DNA of 64,000 nucleotides from Perognathus longimembris pacificus (lineage: Eukaryota; Chordata; Mammalia; Rodentia; Heteromyidae). The stretch spans positions 19,781,360 to 19,845,359 of the forward strand of contig NC_063167.1 in NCBI RefSeq assembly GCF_023159225.1, written 5' to 3'. Positions 21,591 through 32,186 of this stretch are shown here, in pieces; positions within the stretch are counted from its first letter, which is position 1, and the number at the start of each line of letters is the position of its first letter. The position numbers were made by a program, and so were the translations under genes. The notes under the pieces were generated by a model. It had not been told where the DNA came from and made no database searches. It saw nothing but the letters and a program-made list of their open reading frames with translations.

Positions 21591-22480
21591 AAAAAAAAAA
21601 AAAAAAAAAAACACAAACAAGAAAATGGGCTATACGTTCTGAAGATTCTACCCTTTACTGACCCCACACTTGACAAACTGGACTCACACTGAGTCCCGAT
21701 ATAGGGTCCCTTGGGTCTAAGTGTCTCTAATTTGAGTATGAACTCTTTTTCTCCCTGGGTGCTTCTGGCTGCTACTACCCTCTACTACTCTTCATCTGTT
21801 CTCTGATTCCACATCCAGAATGATCCTTCAAGAATCCAAAGCTTTAAAAGCCAGGCTGACAGCACGATACCTGGGGAGTGGGATGGAGGCAGTGCCATCT
21901 AAAGGCAGAAGCAAATCATTGCTTGGAGAATTCTAATGTGGGGGAGGGGTGTAGGTGTGTTTCCTACATCTACTTCAAGAAAAACTAAAGGGGCCTGGGA
22001 CATACATACCTTCAGTGGTAAGAACATTTACCTAGCACAAACAAGGCCATGGATTTGAGTCTCCAGTACTGTAAAAGAAATATGATGACTTAGAAAAGAG
22101 TTATGAAAGTTTGTAACACTGTCCTGGGGTTCTGGGAGGCTTTCCTGAAGAAGTGACATGTGAATGCTACAGGAGAGACACTTCAGGGCATGAGGAAGAG
22201 AGCAGCAATTGAACCTGAAGTGGGACTAGACCATGTGTGGTCTGTGGCAAGCAAGAATTTGGCTTATTTGGGGAACTGGAAAAACCCAGGACTGCTAAAT
22301 ACAGGCACAGTTGGAAAAGGTCAGCCTGGCCAGCCATGCACACAGCTGGGTCAGACAAGTTAAAGACTCTGGTCTTTATCTGCAGGGCAATGAGAGGTCA
22401 CTGAAAAAGTTAAGCAAGGAGTGCATTTGTGTATACGTGTGTGTGTGTGTTATTATGTATGCCTTTATTAACAATAACAA
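21591..22480. other. mostly unassigned sequence
   Basis: Holds a weak ID-like piece (21989-22076, ccagtactgtaaaag end) and a short TG run near 22438-22450. No gene recognised. Confidence 0.45.
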
Positions 22481-22593
22481 AAGAGCCAGGTGGCTTATGC
22501 CTGTCACCCTAGCTACTCAGGAGGCTGAGATCTGAGGATCATGACCCAAAGGGCAGAAAAGTCCATGAGACTTTTTTAAAAATTAAGTTAGTT

Positions 22594-22660
22594 TTTGTTT
22601 TTTTGTTTTTTTGCCAGTGCTGGGCCTTGAACTCAGAGTCTGAGCACTGTCCCTAGCTTG
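22594..22660 (-). repeat. IDL-Geo SINE, 3'-end fragment
   Basis: Only the reversed tail and the first part of the right half (ttgccagtgctgggccttga) before the next SINE begins. Confidence 0.7.
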
Positions 22661-22667
22661 TTTTTCT

Positions 22668-22876
22668 TTTCTTTTTTTTTTTTGGCCAGTCCTGGGCCAT
22701 GAACTCAGGGCCTGAGCACTGTCCCTGGCTTCTTTTTGCTCAAGGCTAGCACTGTACCACTTGAGCCACAGCACCACTTCTGGCCATTTTCCGTATATGT
22801 GGTGCTGGGGAATTGAACCCAGGGCCTCATGTATACGAGGCAAGCACTCTTGCCACTAGGCCATATCCCTAGCCCC
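22668..22876 (-). repeat. IDL-Geo SINE
   Basis: Complete reverse copy, inserted within the right half of the preceding fragment. Confidence 0.88.
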
Positions 22877-23070
22877 TAGCACTAGCCTTAAGAAAAAGCA
22901 GCTCAGGGATAGCACCCAGGCTCTGAGTTCAGGCCCCAGGACTGACACAAAGGAAAATAAAAAGAAGAAGACAAAAGAGACAAGCACAATCAGATTTGTA
23001 TTTTGGAATGGTATGAGAATTGTAAAGGAGTGCAGAAGGAGCAGTAAAAGACCAGATCAGAAATTCAGGT

Positions 23071-23290
23071 GAGTAGCGGGCACTGGTGGCTCACACCTAT
23101 TACCCTAGCTACTCAAGAGGCTGAGATCTGAGGATCAGTTCAAGCCAGCCCTCACTGATAAATCCAAGAGACCTTACCAGCAAAAAGCTAGAAATGGAGA
23201 TGTGATTCAAGTGAAAGAAATTCAGCCTAGAGCAAGAAAGTCAAGCAAGAGTACAATGTCCTGAGCTCAAGACCCAATATCAGTACAAAA
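23071..23290 (+). repeat. B1-Geo composite SINE
   Basis: Head gcactggtggctcacaccta; the right half ends cccaatatcagtac and runs into an A/G-rich tail. Confidence 0.75.
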
Positions 23291-23581
23291 AAGAAAAGAA
23301 AAAATAGAGATACAGAAGGAGAAAGGAAGGAAGGAAGGAAAGAGGGAGCGAGGGAGGAAAGGTAGAAAGGAGGAATTCATCCTTGAGCAAGAAAGCCAAG
23401 CAAAAGTACAAGGTCCTTAACTTAAGACTGAATATTAGTACAAAAAAGAAAAGAGAAAAAAGAGAGAGGAAGGGAGGGAGGGAAGAAGGAAGGAAAGAAA
23501 GAAGGAAGGAGGAAGGAGGGAAGGGATCAAGAAAGTAGGAAGGACAGAAGGGAGGGAGGGAAGTAGAAAGGAAGGAGGGAG
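23291..23581. repeat. purine-rich tract with duplicated SINE tail
   Basis: GGAA/GGGA-rich runs at about 23317-23370 and 23460-23581 flank a second copy (about 23382-23456) of the preceding SINE's 3' end (ttgagcaagaaag ... tattagtacaaaaaagaaaag). SINE tail and purine tract were therefore duplicated together. Confidence 0.75.
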
Positions 23582-23768
23582 GGCTGGGAATGTAGCCTTG
23601 TGGCAAAGTGCTTGCCTAGCATTTATGAAGCCCTGGGTTCAATTCCTCAGTACCACATATACAGGAAAAGCTAGAAGTGGAACTGTGGTTCAAGTGGTAG
23701 CCTTGAGCAAAAAGAAGCCAAGGACAGTGCTCAGGCCCAGAGTTCAGTGCCCAGAACTGGCAAAAAAA
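23582..23768 (+). repeat. IDL-Geo SINE inside the purine tract
   Basis: Dimer with a shortened right half, followed by more GGAA/GGGA repeats to about 23815. Confidence 0.82.
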
Positions 23769-24215
23769 GAAAGAAAGATAAAAGGAAGGAAGGAGGGAGG
23801 GAGGCAGGGAGGAAACTCAGGTGAGCCATTATAGTACTTCAGATGGAGGGAGAGGCAGTGGAGTTAAGAGAAATATGGTTTTTTGATATAGGATAAACAA
23901 AAATAGGATTTAAAGTGGTAAGGCAATGGAGAGAAGTTAGGACCACTCAGATTTTCAGCTTGTGCTAGAGGTGCTGTTCCCTGAGACAGGGGATACTGAA
24001 GGAAATAGGTCAATGATGAAGGTGAAGGCAGAGTGGCAATTTATTTTGCAACTGGTTAGCAGGAGAGATACAAAAAAATTGTAATTCAAATACGATGCAG
24101 TCTTTAGTGGCCTATAGGTTCAAACAAAGCCACAGGAATATGAATCATCAAGTTCCTGTTCTTGCCCCTGCAGAGCTCCCCTTCAGGAATTTCTGGGATG
24201 CTTCTAGGGGAGTTG

Positions 24216-24217
<2 letters not shown>

Positions 24218-24273
<56 letters not shown>
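24218..24273. repeat. (TG)n microsatellite
   Basis: About 27 uninterrupted TG units. Confidence 0.95.
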
Positions 24274-24276
<3 letters not shown>

Positions 24277-24329
24277 CATGCACACATACGCAGTACTTTC
24301 ATGCTCTTGCTCAAGTTTTTGTTTTGTTG

Positions 24330-24623
24330 TGTTTTTGCCAGCCTTGTGGTTTGAATTCAGGGCCTGGGGCCTGTCCCTGAGCTTTTGTTCTCAAACCTAG
24401 CATGTTACCATTTGACTGGATACAGGGTTTTGTTGTTGGTTGGTGGTGGTGGTAGTGGGGTTTGACATGCTACCATTTGAGCCACAGCTCCACTTCTGGC
24501 TTTTTGTGGTTAACTGAAGACTCTCACAGACTTCCCTACCTGGGACAAGTTTGAAAGATGATCTGACTCAGATCTCAGCCTCCTGAGTAGCTAGGACTAC
24601 AGGTGTGAGCCACCAAGGCCCAG
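24330..24623 (-). repeat. B1-Geo composite SINE, partly duplicated
   Basis: Reverse copy in which the segment around catgttaccatttga occurs twice, either side of a GGT-rich run. Confidence 0.7.
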
Positions 24624-24639
24624 CTTATCCCTTGACTTT

Positions 24640-24822
24640 TTCGAGCTCAACCACTTGAGTGATCCTACCTTCTCTATCCTGCATCACTGCTCTACTACTT
24701 CTGGCTTTCTTGGTAGTTAACTCAAGATGAGTCTCACAGATTTTGCTTCCTGGACTGACTTTGAACTGTGATCCTCAGATCTCAGCCTCCTGATTGTAGG
24801 CGTGAGCCATTAACAACTGGCA
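24640..24822 (-). repeat. B1-Geo composite SINE, partial
   Basis: Reverse linker and head (gttaactcaagatgagtctc ... gcgtgagccattaacaactg). Confidence 0.65.
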
Positions 24823-26126
24823 GCTTCTAGGGACTTTCCACATGTGGCTGTCAGACTCAGTGACAACTATAGTCCCTGGGCATAACCCTCTGCCTCTGCA
24901 CTTGTCCTCCGCCACTATCTAAGGTGCCTGTTGTGGGGAAACTAAGGGAATTATAAGGACCAAAGGGAGGCAAGCAAGGAGTGGGGCCTGACATTGAGCT
25001 TGGTCTGATGGCCTGTAGGTGAGGCACTGGAGCAGAGCAGGCTTGGAAGCAGGAAAAGTATAAAAGAGCCCATGCACCCTGTAGCAGCACTGCTAGTGTC
25101 TGTGATTTGAGTTCTACTGGGGACACAGAGTGGGAGGGGCTTCTGAGACATCCAGCTAAGAACAATGGAGCTGCAAATTGGCTCTCTATATTTGGAACCC
25201 AGAAATCTGAATTAGAGATTGAAGTTTCAGAGCTGTGAATTCTATGAGAGAATATTGATTTGGGATCAAGCTCTGTTAAGAGTCTCAAATATAGAAAAGC
25301 CCCACCTCACTCCACTGGCAACTTCTCCGATACCTAACTCATGGTGGTGTTGGTGATGGTAGGGTTTGGTCTATCACTTTTTCTTGGGCATTCCATGGCT
25401 TTTTATATATTTCTATTACACTTTCCAAGCCACATAACTTGGTTTACTCTTCACTGTTAACTCCCTGAGAGGAGAGAATCTCTTAGTTAATGCTGAACTT
25501 CCAGCTTCCTGTCTCTGGCCCCCTTACTCCACACAACTGATGGCAAGAAGTCATTCAGGACTGAACAGAGTAAATACATAGTTGGAAAAGAAACTTTCCT
25601 GACCAGGGCTGGAGCCCTTTCTGTCCAGGAACTGGCCGAGGTATGGGGGATGTAGACAGGGCCTGCTGCTGCCCTATTCAGGACAAGTCAGGCAGGGAGC
25701 CACCAGTAGAAGGGTAGGCCTTCCAGCCACTGGGGGACTTAAGTGAAAGTGACAGTCTGCCTGAAGATACTCCATAAATGCTCTCAGTAATAACAATGGC
25801 TGCTTTCCTTTGTTAAGCACCTCCAAATTGAATTGTTAGGCTGTTGCTAAGTGGCTTTACAGAATATCTTTGGACCCAAATAGCCCTGAGGAAGGTATTG
25901 TTATTACCTCTGCTTTATCAAAAAGTTGAGCAAAGTTAAGGTGCCTCAGGGACCCTGAATCACCAAGCTCGGAATCATGGCCTATCACACACTTCGAACT
26001 AGATTAAGGAAGAAATTTAGGAAATAGGGTAGGAAAAAAAAAAAAAAGGAATACAAACTCCCCCACCTCCAAAACAAAATCTAGCTAAAAGTCATCAAAA
26101 TGAATGCAGATTAAAACCAGGATTTG
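24823..26126. other. unassigned sequence, SINE-free for 1.3 kb
   Basis: The longest open frame in the 5' flank (143 codons, minus strand, 24857-25288) is here. It has no recognisable domain, and I see no supporting splice or promoter signals. The rest holds no repeat I recognise. Confidence 0.45.
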
Positions 26127-26337
26127 GGGCTGGGAATGTGGCTTAGTGGTAGAGTGCTTGCCAAGCACACATGAAGCCCTGGCTTCGATTCCTCAGCACT
26201 ACAGACACAGAAAAAGCCAGAAGTGGCGCTGTGGCTCAAGTGGTAGAGTGCTAGCCTTGAGCAAAAAAGCTCAGGGACAGTGACCAGTTCCTGAATTCAA
26301 GCCCCAGGAGTGGCCAAATAAAAACAAAAACGTTAAA
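26127..26337 (+). repeat. IDL-Geo SINE
   Basis: Older subtype with ggcttagtggtagagtgctt in the left half; complete, with an (AAAAC)-rich tail. Confidence 0.87.
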
Positions 26338-26638
26338 AACTCAGGATTTCCAGGTCCACAGTCTACATAAAGTACCTACAAATCATTATAAAATCAAACC
26401 AAATTATTTCTGTTCATAAACTCTATTGTCAGGAAGTTTATACTGCAATTTGTTAATGTTTACAGCAAGCCTGCAATGTAGAAACTACCTCCCACTTCAT
26501 AGAAGAGGAAAGGAAGGTTCCAGGAGGTTGTGATTTTCCTGACACACTGCTGGGGCAAAGCATTGCTGGGTTTGAATTTGTCTGCCTTGCTCCAAAGTAA
26601 GTCTTTTTGGTCTTTTATAGTTTTGTGGGGTTTTTTTC

Positions 26639-26716
26639 CAGAGCTGAGGACCGAACTCGGGGCCTTGCGCTCCCCAGACAGGTGCTCTTCCGCTAAGCCA
26701 GATCCCCAGCCCCAGT
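26639..26716 (-). repeat. ID element
   Basis: Reverse tRNA-Ala-like monomer (gaccgaactcggggccttgc ... taagccagatccccagcccc). Confidence 0.78.
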
Positions 26717-27418
26717 AAGTCTTTTCACAAGGCTGTTAACCCTCAGGTAAACTTGGGACAGATGGCACACTTCAGTTAATACAAAATGAAAGCCTAGACC
26801 TCTAGGCTTTCAGGGCGTTTCCTTGTCCCATCCTCTCCCACCCCCCCGCCCCCGCCCTTGGGCAACCCTTCACAGTCATCCCAAACCTTGAAATGGAAAG
26901 TCGTTTTTACTTGAGCAATATGAATAAACCCAGAGTTTTTGACCACAGACCCAAATTCAAGGAGTTGTACATATCAGGTCTGGTCATTTGTCTGTGTGTA
27001 CCAAATAAGAGACGTGGTGAAGGGCAGACAAAGAGTACATGACACAAATGTGATGAAGACTGTACATGAGTGTATTTTTAGCCATCTTTGAGGTACAGAC
27101 ATGAGTTATAGGTTTAAACAGACAAAGAACAGGGGTCAGGTGGAGAGAGGTATGCATAAAACAGTCTAGTGGCAGCACATGACTGAGAGAGCCAGTCAGG
27201 CTTGGTGCCTTGTTACAGTAAGTCATTGATGTCTGGAAAGTGTTGGGATCGTTCTTGGATTTTAAAATGGCAATAAAGTGACTGTAAGAGAAATTGGCTC
27301 AGGATGAAGGACAGAGATATACAATGGAGGAGGTCTTGGATACTTAGTTTTTATCCCGCTTTTAGTTAATTTGTGGTTCTAGTATGAAGTCAGTGATCTT
27401 CAGCAAAAGCAGATTTTC
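26717..27418. other. unassigned non-repetitive sequence
   Basis: A C-rich run near 26840-26860 is the only obvious feature. No gene recognised. Confidence 0.45.
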
Positions 27419-27614
27419 TTTTGCCAGTCCTGGGGCTTGAACTCAGGGTCTAGGCTCTGTCCCTAAGCTTCTTTTGCTCAAGGCTAGTGCTCTACCACTA
27501 GAGCCACAGAGCCACTTCCAGTTTTTTTCTGTGTATGTAGTACTGAGGAATTGAACCCAGGGCTTCATGCATGCTAGGCAAGGACTCTACCACTAGGCCA
27601 CATTCCCAGCCCCC
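27419..27614 (-). repeat. IDL-Geo SINE
   Basis: Reverse copy ending ccacattcccagccccc. Confidence 0.86.
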
Positions 27615-27629
27615 AGATTCTGTGTTGAT

Positions 27630-27712
27630 TTTTATTTTTGCAGATAGTGGGTTTGACCTCAGCCTTATGCTTGCTTGGCTGGCATTTTAACATTTGAACC
27701 ATGCCACCTTCA
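27630..27712 (-). repeat. SINE fragment, old
   Basis: Worn reverse fragment (gggtttgacctcagcctta ... aacatttgaaccatgcc) resembling a Geo or ID half. Confidence 0.45.
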
Positions 27713-27726
27713 TCCTCAGCATGTTT

Positions 27727-27931
27727 TTTTTTTTTTTTGGCCAGTCCTGGGGCCTTGGACTCTGGGCCTGAGCACTGTCCCTGGCTTCTTTTTGCTCAAG
27801 GCTAGCACTCTGCCACTTGAGCCACAGCGCCATTTCTGGCCATTTTCTGTATATGTGGTGCTGGGGAATCGAACCCAGGGCCTCATGTATATGAGGCAAG
27901 CACTCTTGCCACTAGGCCATATCCCCAGCCC
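27727..27931 (-). repeat. IDL-Geo SINE
   Basis: Complete reverse copy; the TSD ctcagcatgttttt starts at 27715 and at 27933. Confidence 0.92.
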
Positions 27932-27950
27932 CCTCAGCATGTTTTTTGTT

Positions 27951-28156
27951 TTTGTTTTTTTTTGCCAGTCCTGGGGCTTCAACTCAGGTCCTGGGCACTG
28001 TCCCTAAGCTTCTTTTTGCTGAAGGCTCGCGCTCATTACTTGAGCCACAGTGCCACTTATAGCTTTTTTCTGTGTATGTGGTGCTGAGGAACAGAACCCA
28101 GGACTTCATGCATGCAAGGCAAGCCTTCTACCACCAAGCCACATTCCCAGTCCCCC
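27951..28156 (-). repeat. IDL-Geo SINE
   Basis: Reverse copy immediately next to the previous one, more diverged. Confidence 0.85.
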
Positions 28157-28904
28157 AAAGCAGCTTTTAAACATCTATTTTTATTTTTTACACTGCAGCC
28201 TCAGCAACTCAGGGACTTGGGAGGTTCTTAGGTTCTCCCTAGGGAGAAAAGCCCCTAGCACCCCTCTTTAACCACATGCAAAGTAAGTAAAGGTTTGGTG
28301 GGAATCTAAAAATTACTTTCTTGGTTTACTTCTGTGTCTATTTAAGGTGTACAGCAGGTGTTTTAATCATATGCAGTAACTGTTGATGCTGGTCCAGAAA
28401 ACCCAGACACCACTACTCAGCTCCTTCCTAGACACATCATTATCAAAGTTTTATTAGCCTCAGCTCAAGGCACCTCCATCAGGGCATCTCATTACTGAGC
28501 AAGGACACATCAGCCATTTGTAACACCACTGCCCAAGCAAGAGTTTCAAGGACAGAGGCAGAAATGAATTGCAGGGGAGTTATAAATCCTTAGTGTCCTT
28601 TTCCTCTCCTCACAAAGCTGCTTTCTCAACCTGCCTGTTCCTTCAGCCTGAAAGCATCTCTCACATTACCACCTCTTCCCATTTATTCACACTTCCTCTT
28701 GCTCGGAACTCATTCTCTTCTGGCTTAAATCTACTGTTTTGAATCCCAGTCACACTTAATGTTCACTTATCTTTTGGCACCTGTCACATTACATTTCTCC
28801 TTAGAGTTGTCAAAAAAAAAAAAGAAATCCACATTTGTTTAAGGGGAAATGCTCATTATATTTCATGGAACGAGGTATTGTCCAATTCTAGAATCACAAA
28901 TAAA
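28157..28904. other. unassigned non-repetitive sequence
   Basis: Contains a tttatt (reverse AATAAA) near 28450 and an A run near 28815; no confident assignment. Confidence 0.4.
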
Positions 28905-29265
28905 AACTAGTCTCTTTAGGGAAAGGGGGAGGGGGAAAATGAGGGAGGAGGTAACAAATTGTACAAAACATGAACCCATTGCCTTATTTTTTATTTTTAT
29001 TTTTGCCAGTCCTGGGGCTTGGACTCAGGGCCTGAGCACTGTCCCTGGCTTCTTTTTGCTCAAGGCTAGCACTCTGCCACTTGAGCCACAGCGCCCCTTC
29101 TGGCCGTTTTCTATATATGTGGTGCTGGAGAATTGAACCCAGGGCTTCATGTATATGAGGCGAGCTTTCTTGCTACTAGGCCATATTCCCAGCCCAACCC
29201 ATTGCCTTATGTATGAAACTGTAACCCCTCTGTACATCACTTTGAGGATAAATAATTAAAAAAAA
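28905..29265 (+). repeat. L1 3'-end fragment, split by a SINE
   Basis: The forward L1 3'-UTR end (gggaggaggtaacaaattgt ... ctgtacatcactttgaggat, aataa) is interrupted by the SINE at 28988-29195. Only this terminal part of L1 is present. Confidence 0.65.
28988..29195 (-). repeat. IDL-Geo SINE nested in L1 end
   Basis: Reverse copy; the 15-bp TSD aacccattgccttat is at 28973-28987 and 29196-29210 within the L1 fragment. Confidence 0.94.
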
Positions 29266-29273
29266 AACCCTAG

Positions 29274-29487
29274 GGGCTGGGGATATGGCCTAGTGGCAAG
29301 AGAGCTTGCCTCGTATACATGAGGCCCTGGGTTCGATTCCCCGGCACCACATATACAGAAAACGGCCAGAAGTGGCGCTGTGGCTCAAGTGGCAGAGTGC
29401 TAGCCTTGAGCAAAAGGAAGCCAGGGACAGTGCTCAGGCCCTGAGTCCAAGGCCCAGGACTGGCCAAAAAAAAAAAAAAAAAAAAAA
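29274..29487 (+). repeat. IDL-Geo SINE
   Basis: Complete dimer with a tail of about 24 A. The TSD accctag lies at 29267-29273 and near 29489-29495. It is inserted just after the L1 poly(A) end. Confidence 0.92.
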
Positions 29488-29735
29488 AACCCTAGTCTCT
29501 TTAAATTTGTTGCATTTGTCTTTAGATAGTTTCGGCAACCAATAAAGTGGCCTGAAGCATCCTGACTCCTGAGAGGGCTTGAAACGCTTGAAACACAGAA
29601 GAGGCATCACTCACTGACCCTTTGTGAGATTCTCTTGTCTTCCTCATGGTACACACATATGAGTTACATTCCTTTTGAATACATTCCTTTTGAATACAAT
29701 TCTGCTCTTCTTGCATTGAGCCCCCCCAACCCTTT

Positions 29736-29965
29736 TTTTATTTTTTGCCAGTCCTGGGCCTTGGACTCAGGGCCTGACCACTGGCCCTGGCTTCCTTTTT
29801 GCTCAAGGACAGCACACTACCACTTGAGCCACAGAGCCACTTCTGGCCTTTTCTGGTTTGTTTTGTTTGTTTTTGGCCTTTTATGTTTATGTGGTGATGA
29901 GGAATCAAACCCAGGGCTTCAAGCATTCAAGGCAAGCACTCTACCACTAAGCCATTCCCAGCCCC
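29736..29965 (-). repeat. IDL-Geo SINE with internal duplication
   Basis: Reverse copy in which ggccttttctg/ggccttttatg is duplicated around a TTTG-rich run. Confidence 0.82.
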
Positions 29966-29985
29966 CCTTTAAAATTTTAAGCATT

Positions 29986-30190
29986 GGGGCTGGGAATATG
30001 GTCTACTGGCAAGAGTGCTTGCCTCATATACATGAAGCCCTGGGTTCAATTCCTCAGCACCACATATATAGAAAACAGCCAGAAGTGGCACTGTGGCTCA
30101 AGTGGTAAAGAGCTAACCTTGAGCAAAAAGAAGCCCAGGACAGTTCTCAGGACCTGAGGTCAAGCTCCATGACTGGCAAAAAAAACAAAA
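29986..30190 (+). repeat. IDL-Geo SINE
   Basis: Complete dimer, about 20 bp from a reverse copy, giving an inverted pair. Confidence 0.88.
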
Positions 30191-30268
30191 CCAAAACAGA
30201 AAAATATATTTCCCTGATTTCTAAGCATAGAAAGCATTGTAAGTACATGTGTGGAGTATCCATCCTCT

Positions 30269-30457
30269 TTTTTTTTTTTTTTTTGGACAGGGCCTGAGCA
30301 CTGTCCAAGGCTTCTTTTTGCTCAAGGCTTGCACTCTGCCACTTGAACCACAGTGTCACTTCTGGCCATTTTCTATATATGTGGTGCTGGGGAATCAAAC
30401 CCAGGGCTTCATGTATGGGAGGCAAGCACTCTTGCCACTAGGCCATATTCCCAGCCC
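30269..30457 (-). repeat. IDL-Geo SINE, 3'-deleted
   Basis: Reverse copy lacking the usual gccagtcctgggcttgaact start; T16 joins directly to ggacagggcctgagc. Confidence 0.85.
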
Positions 30458-30496
30458 TACTCTTTGATTTTTAAAAGCAAAATGTGGCAATAGTTT

Positions 30497-30700
30497 GTCA
30501 GGTACTGGAGGGTATAATCCTAGCTCCTCAGGAGGCTGAGGTCTGAGGATCATGGTTCCAAGCCTAAGCAGAAAAGTCCAAGAGAATCTATCTCCCAAAT
30601 AACCAGCAAAAAAGCTGGACTGGGGTTGTTGTCCGAGTGGTAGAGAACACTGTAGCTAACAAGCCCAGCTATTCAGGTCCTGAGTTCAAACTGCATAAGT
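30497..30700 (+). repeat. B1-Geo composite SINE, diverged
   Basis: Head (aatcctagctcctcaggagg) and a worn right half (cctgagttcaaactgcataa). Confidence 0.65.
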
Positions 30701-30731
30701 AGCCAAGGGGATGGGAGTGGGGAGAATTCTT

Positions 30732-30910
30732 TGCTCCAGGTGCAGTGGGTCACACCTACTACCCAGCTACTTTGGTGGTTGTGATGAGGCTCTCAGTTGG
30801 GAGGCCAGACTAGGCTAAAACGATTCCTATCTCAACCAAGAGGTGGGCCTTGTGGTGGGCACCTGTTAACCCACCTGTGGGAGGTTTAAATACTGTAAAA
30901 AAAAAATCTT
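30732..30910 (+). repeat. B1-like element, old
   Basis: Head sequence gtgcagtgggtcacacctac followed by a second partial B1-like segment and an A tail. Confidence 0.6.
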
Positions 30911-30939
30911 ACCTACTCACAAAATTACTAAAAGCATAA

Positions 30940-31012
30940 AGGGCTAGAGAAATGGCTCAAGTGGTAGAGCATCTGTTTGTTAATGGTAAGGCCTTGAGTT
31001 CAAAACCAGTTC
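30940..31012 (+). repeat. ID-like monomer, diverged
   Basis: gggctagagaaatggctcaa ... gagttcaaaaccagttc. Confidence 0.55.
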
Positions 31013-31218
31013 TAGATGGGCACCAGTGGTTCATGCCTATAATCCTAGCTACTTGAGATTTGAGGCTGGGGGTTCGAAGCCAGCTGGGGCAGGAAAGTGT
31101 GGGAGTCTTATCTCCAATTAAGCACCAAAAACCTGGAAATGGAACTGTGGTTCAAAGTGCTAGAGCACTAGCCTTGAACACAAGGACTGCGGTAACAGTG
31201 GCCCAGGCCACTGGTACA
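31013..31218 (+). repeat. B1-Geo composite SINE
   Basis: Forward copy (gcaccagtggttcatgccta; linker ccaattaagcaccaaaaacc), the last SINE before the CpG island. Confidence 0.72.
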
Positions 31219-31874
31219 AATAGAAATACACTCACAAACCCGGTACTATTCGGAGTTATGTCCGCACCAATGGCTAACGTTTGGGAACCTACTATTCTGA
31301 AAACCTTGGGATGCAACTTCTTGGACAACTTGCTTGGGTCTGGAGCCCGTTCTTCGTATATTTGAGGTTCTGCTCTCTCCTTCCCTCTTAAGTCCTGCAG
31401 TAAGCAGCCTTCAACCTTCCCACCGAGCCATCCTTCTACCGTTCCCCCCCCCCCCGCCCCCGCGCCCACAGGCTTTCTTCTCCTTTCACCACTCAGCCAG
31501 GCCTCTGACTCTCGTGGTCTTCCTTTCCCTCTTCCTCCCACCTCCTGCCCCTCTGCTCGGGCAGCATCTTCCTCCTCTCCTCCAACCTCAAGGCTCTCCC
31601 CTCCTCTCCCGGCTCCGGCTGGCAGTTTCCTTACTCGCGCCTCCCGGGGCGCATCTCTCCCGGGCATGGGTCCGGGCCGGTGCCCACCGCCCGCACGTTG
31701 GAGGGGGCGTGGCCTCCGAGTAACAAGTCTCCCGACTCACACTCGGCAGGCCGGCGCGCAGACAAAGACATTCCACCGCCCCTCCAGCATCCCCAAAAGG
31801 GGGCGGAGCCACGTGTTCCGCTAGCGCGGAGTCACGAGGAAAAGAAAAACGAAGGAGGGCCGCGGCGGCGGCCC

Positions 31875-31884
31875 GCGCATGCGT
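31875..31884 (+). promoter_or_regulatory. NRF1-like site 1
   Basis: GCGCATGCGT matches the core of the palindromic NRF1 consensus (GCGCATGCGC type). Confidence 0.6.
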
Positions 31885-31954
31885 GCTGAGCTCTAGTCCA
31901 GAAGGCTCCGACGGAAAGCGAAGCGGGAGGCGACGTCTTCGGGCGCCCCGGTGA

Positions 31955-31966
31955 TGCGCACGCGCA
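31955..31966 (+). promoter_or_regulatory. NRF1-like site 2
   Basis: TGCGCACGCGCA closely fits the NRF1 consensus YGCGCAYGCGCR. Confidence 0.7.
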
Positions 31967-32027
31967 GTGGTCCGACTGGGGACTTTGTTCTCCGCGGAGA
32001 AACCCAAGGGCGGTGCCGGTGGCAGGC

Positions 32028-32039
32028 TGCGCACGCGCG
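32028..32039 (+). promoter_or_regulatory. NRF1-like site 3
   Basis: TGCGCACGCGCG, a second near-consensus NRF1 match about 70 bp downstream of the previous one. Confidence 0.68.
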
Positions 32040-32045
32040 CCGCCC

Positions 32046-32054
32046 CACTTCCGG
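32046..32054 (+). promoter_or_regulatory. ETS-like site
   Basis: CACTTCCGG is the reverse complement of CCGGAAGTG, the ETS/GABP core often found near transcription starts of CpG-island genes. Confidence 0.65.
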
Positions 32055-32186
32055 TGCTCTCCCTCTTTGGGTCGCTCGGGTCGGCTTCGGTCGCAGTCGC
32101 TCCGGCTCTCCCATCCCCGCCAACCGCCGTCGGGCCTCTGCCGCCGCTGCGTCGCTTCCTCGCTTGCTCGCCTCACATCCTTCGCG

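Larger units (their letters stand above)
22481..22960 (+). repeat. B1-Geo composite SINE, interrupted
   Basis: Head at 22481-22573 and right half from about 22878, split by two reverse SINE segments. Confidence 0.68.

Noticed and set aside
24218..24273. Cys/Val repeat protein read from the (TG)n tract
   Set aside because: A simple microsatellite translated in two frames.
24857..25288. 143-codon minus-strand open frame in SINE-free sequence
   Set aside because: No recognisable domain, no flanking splice or promoter signal, and ordinary composition; length alone is not enough.
1..31200. Exons of PTP4A2, the expected upstream neighbour of KHDRBS1 in mammals
   Set aside because: No matching coding sequence was seen, so the neighbour must lie outside the window. 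TMEM39B, expected downstream, is likewise not seen.
32013..32186. In-frame 58-codon extension upstream of the Sam68 ATG
   Set aside because: It has no ATG (it opens at GTG), and the ATG at 32187 matches the known Sam68 start MQRRDD.
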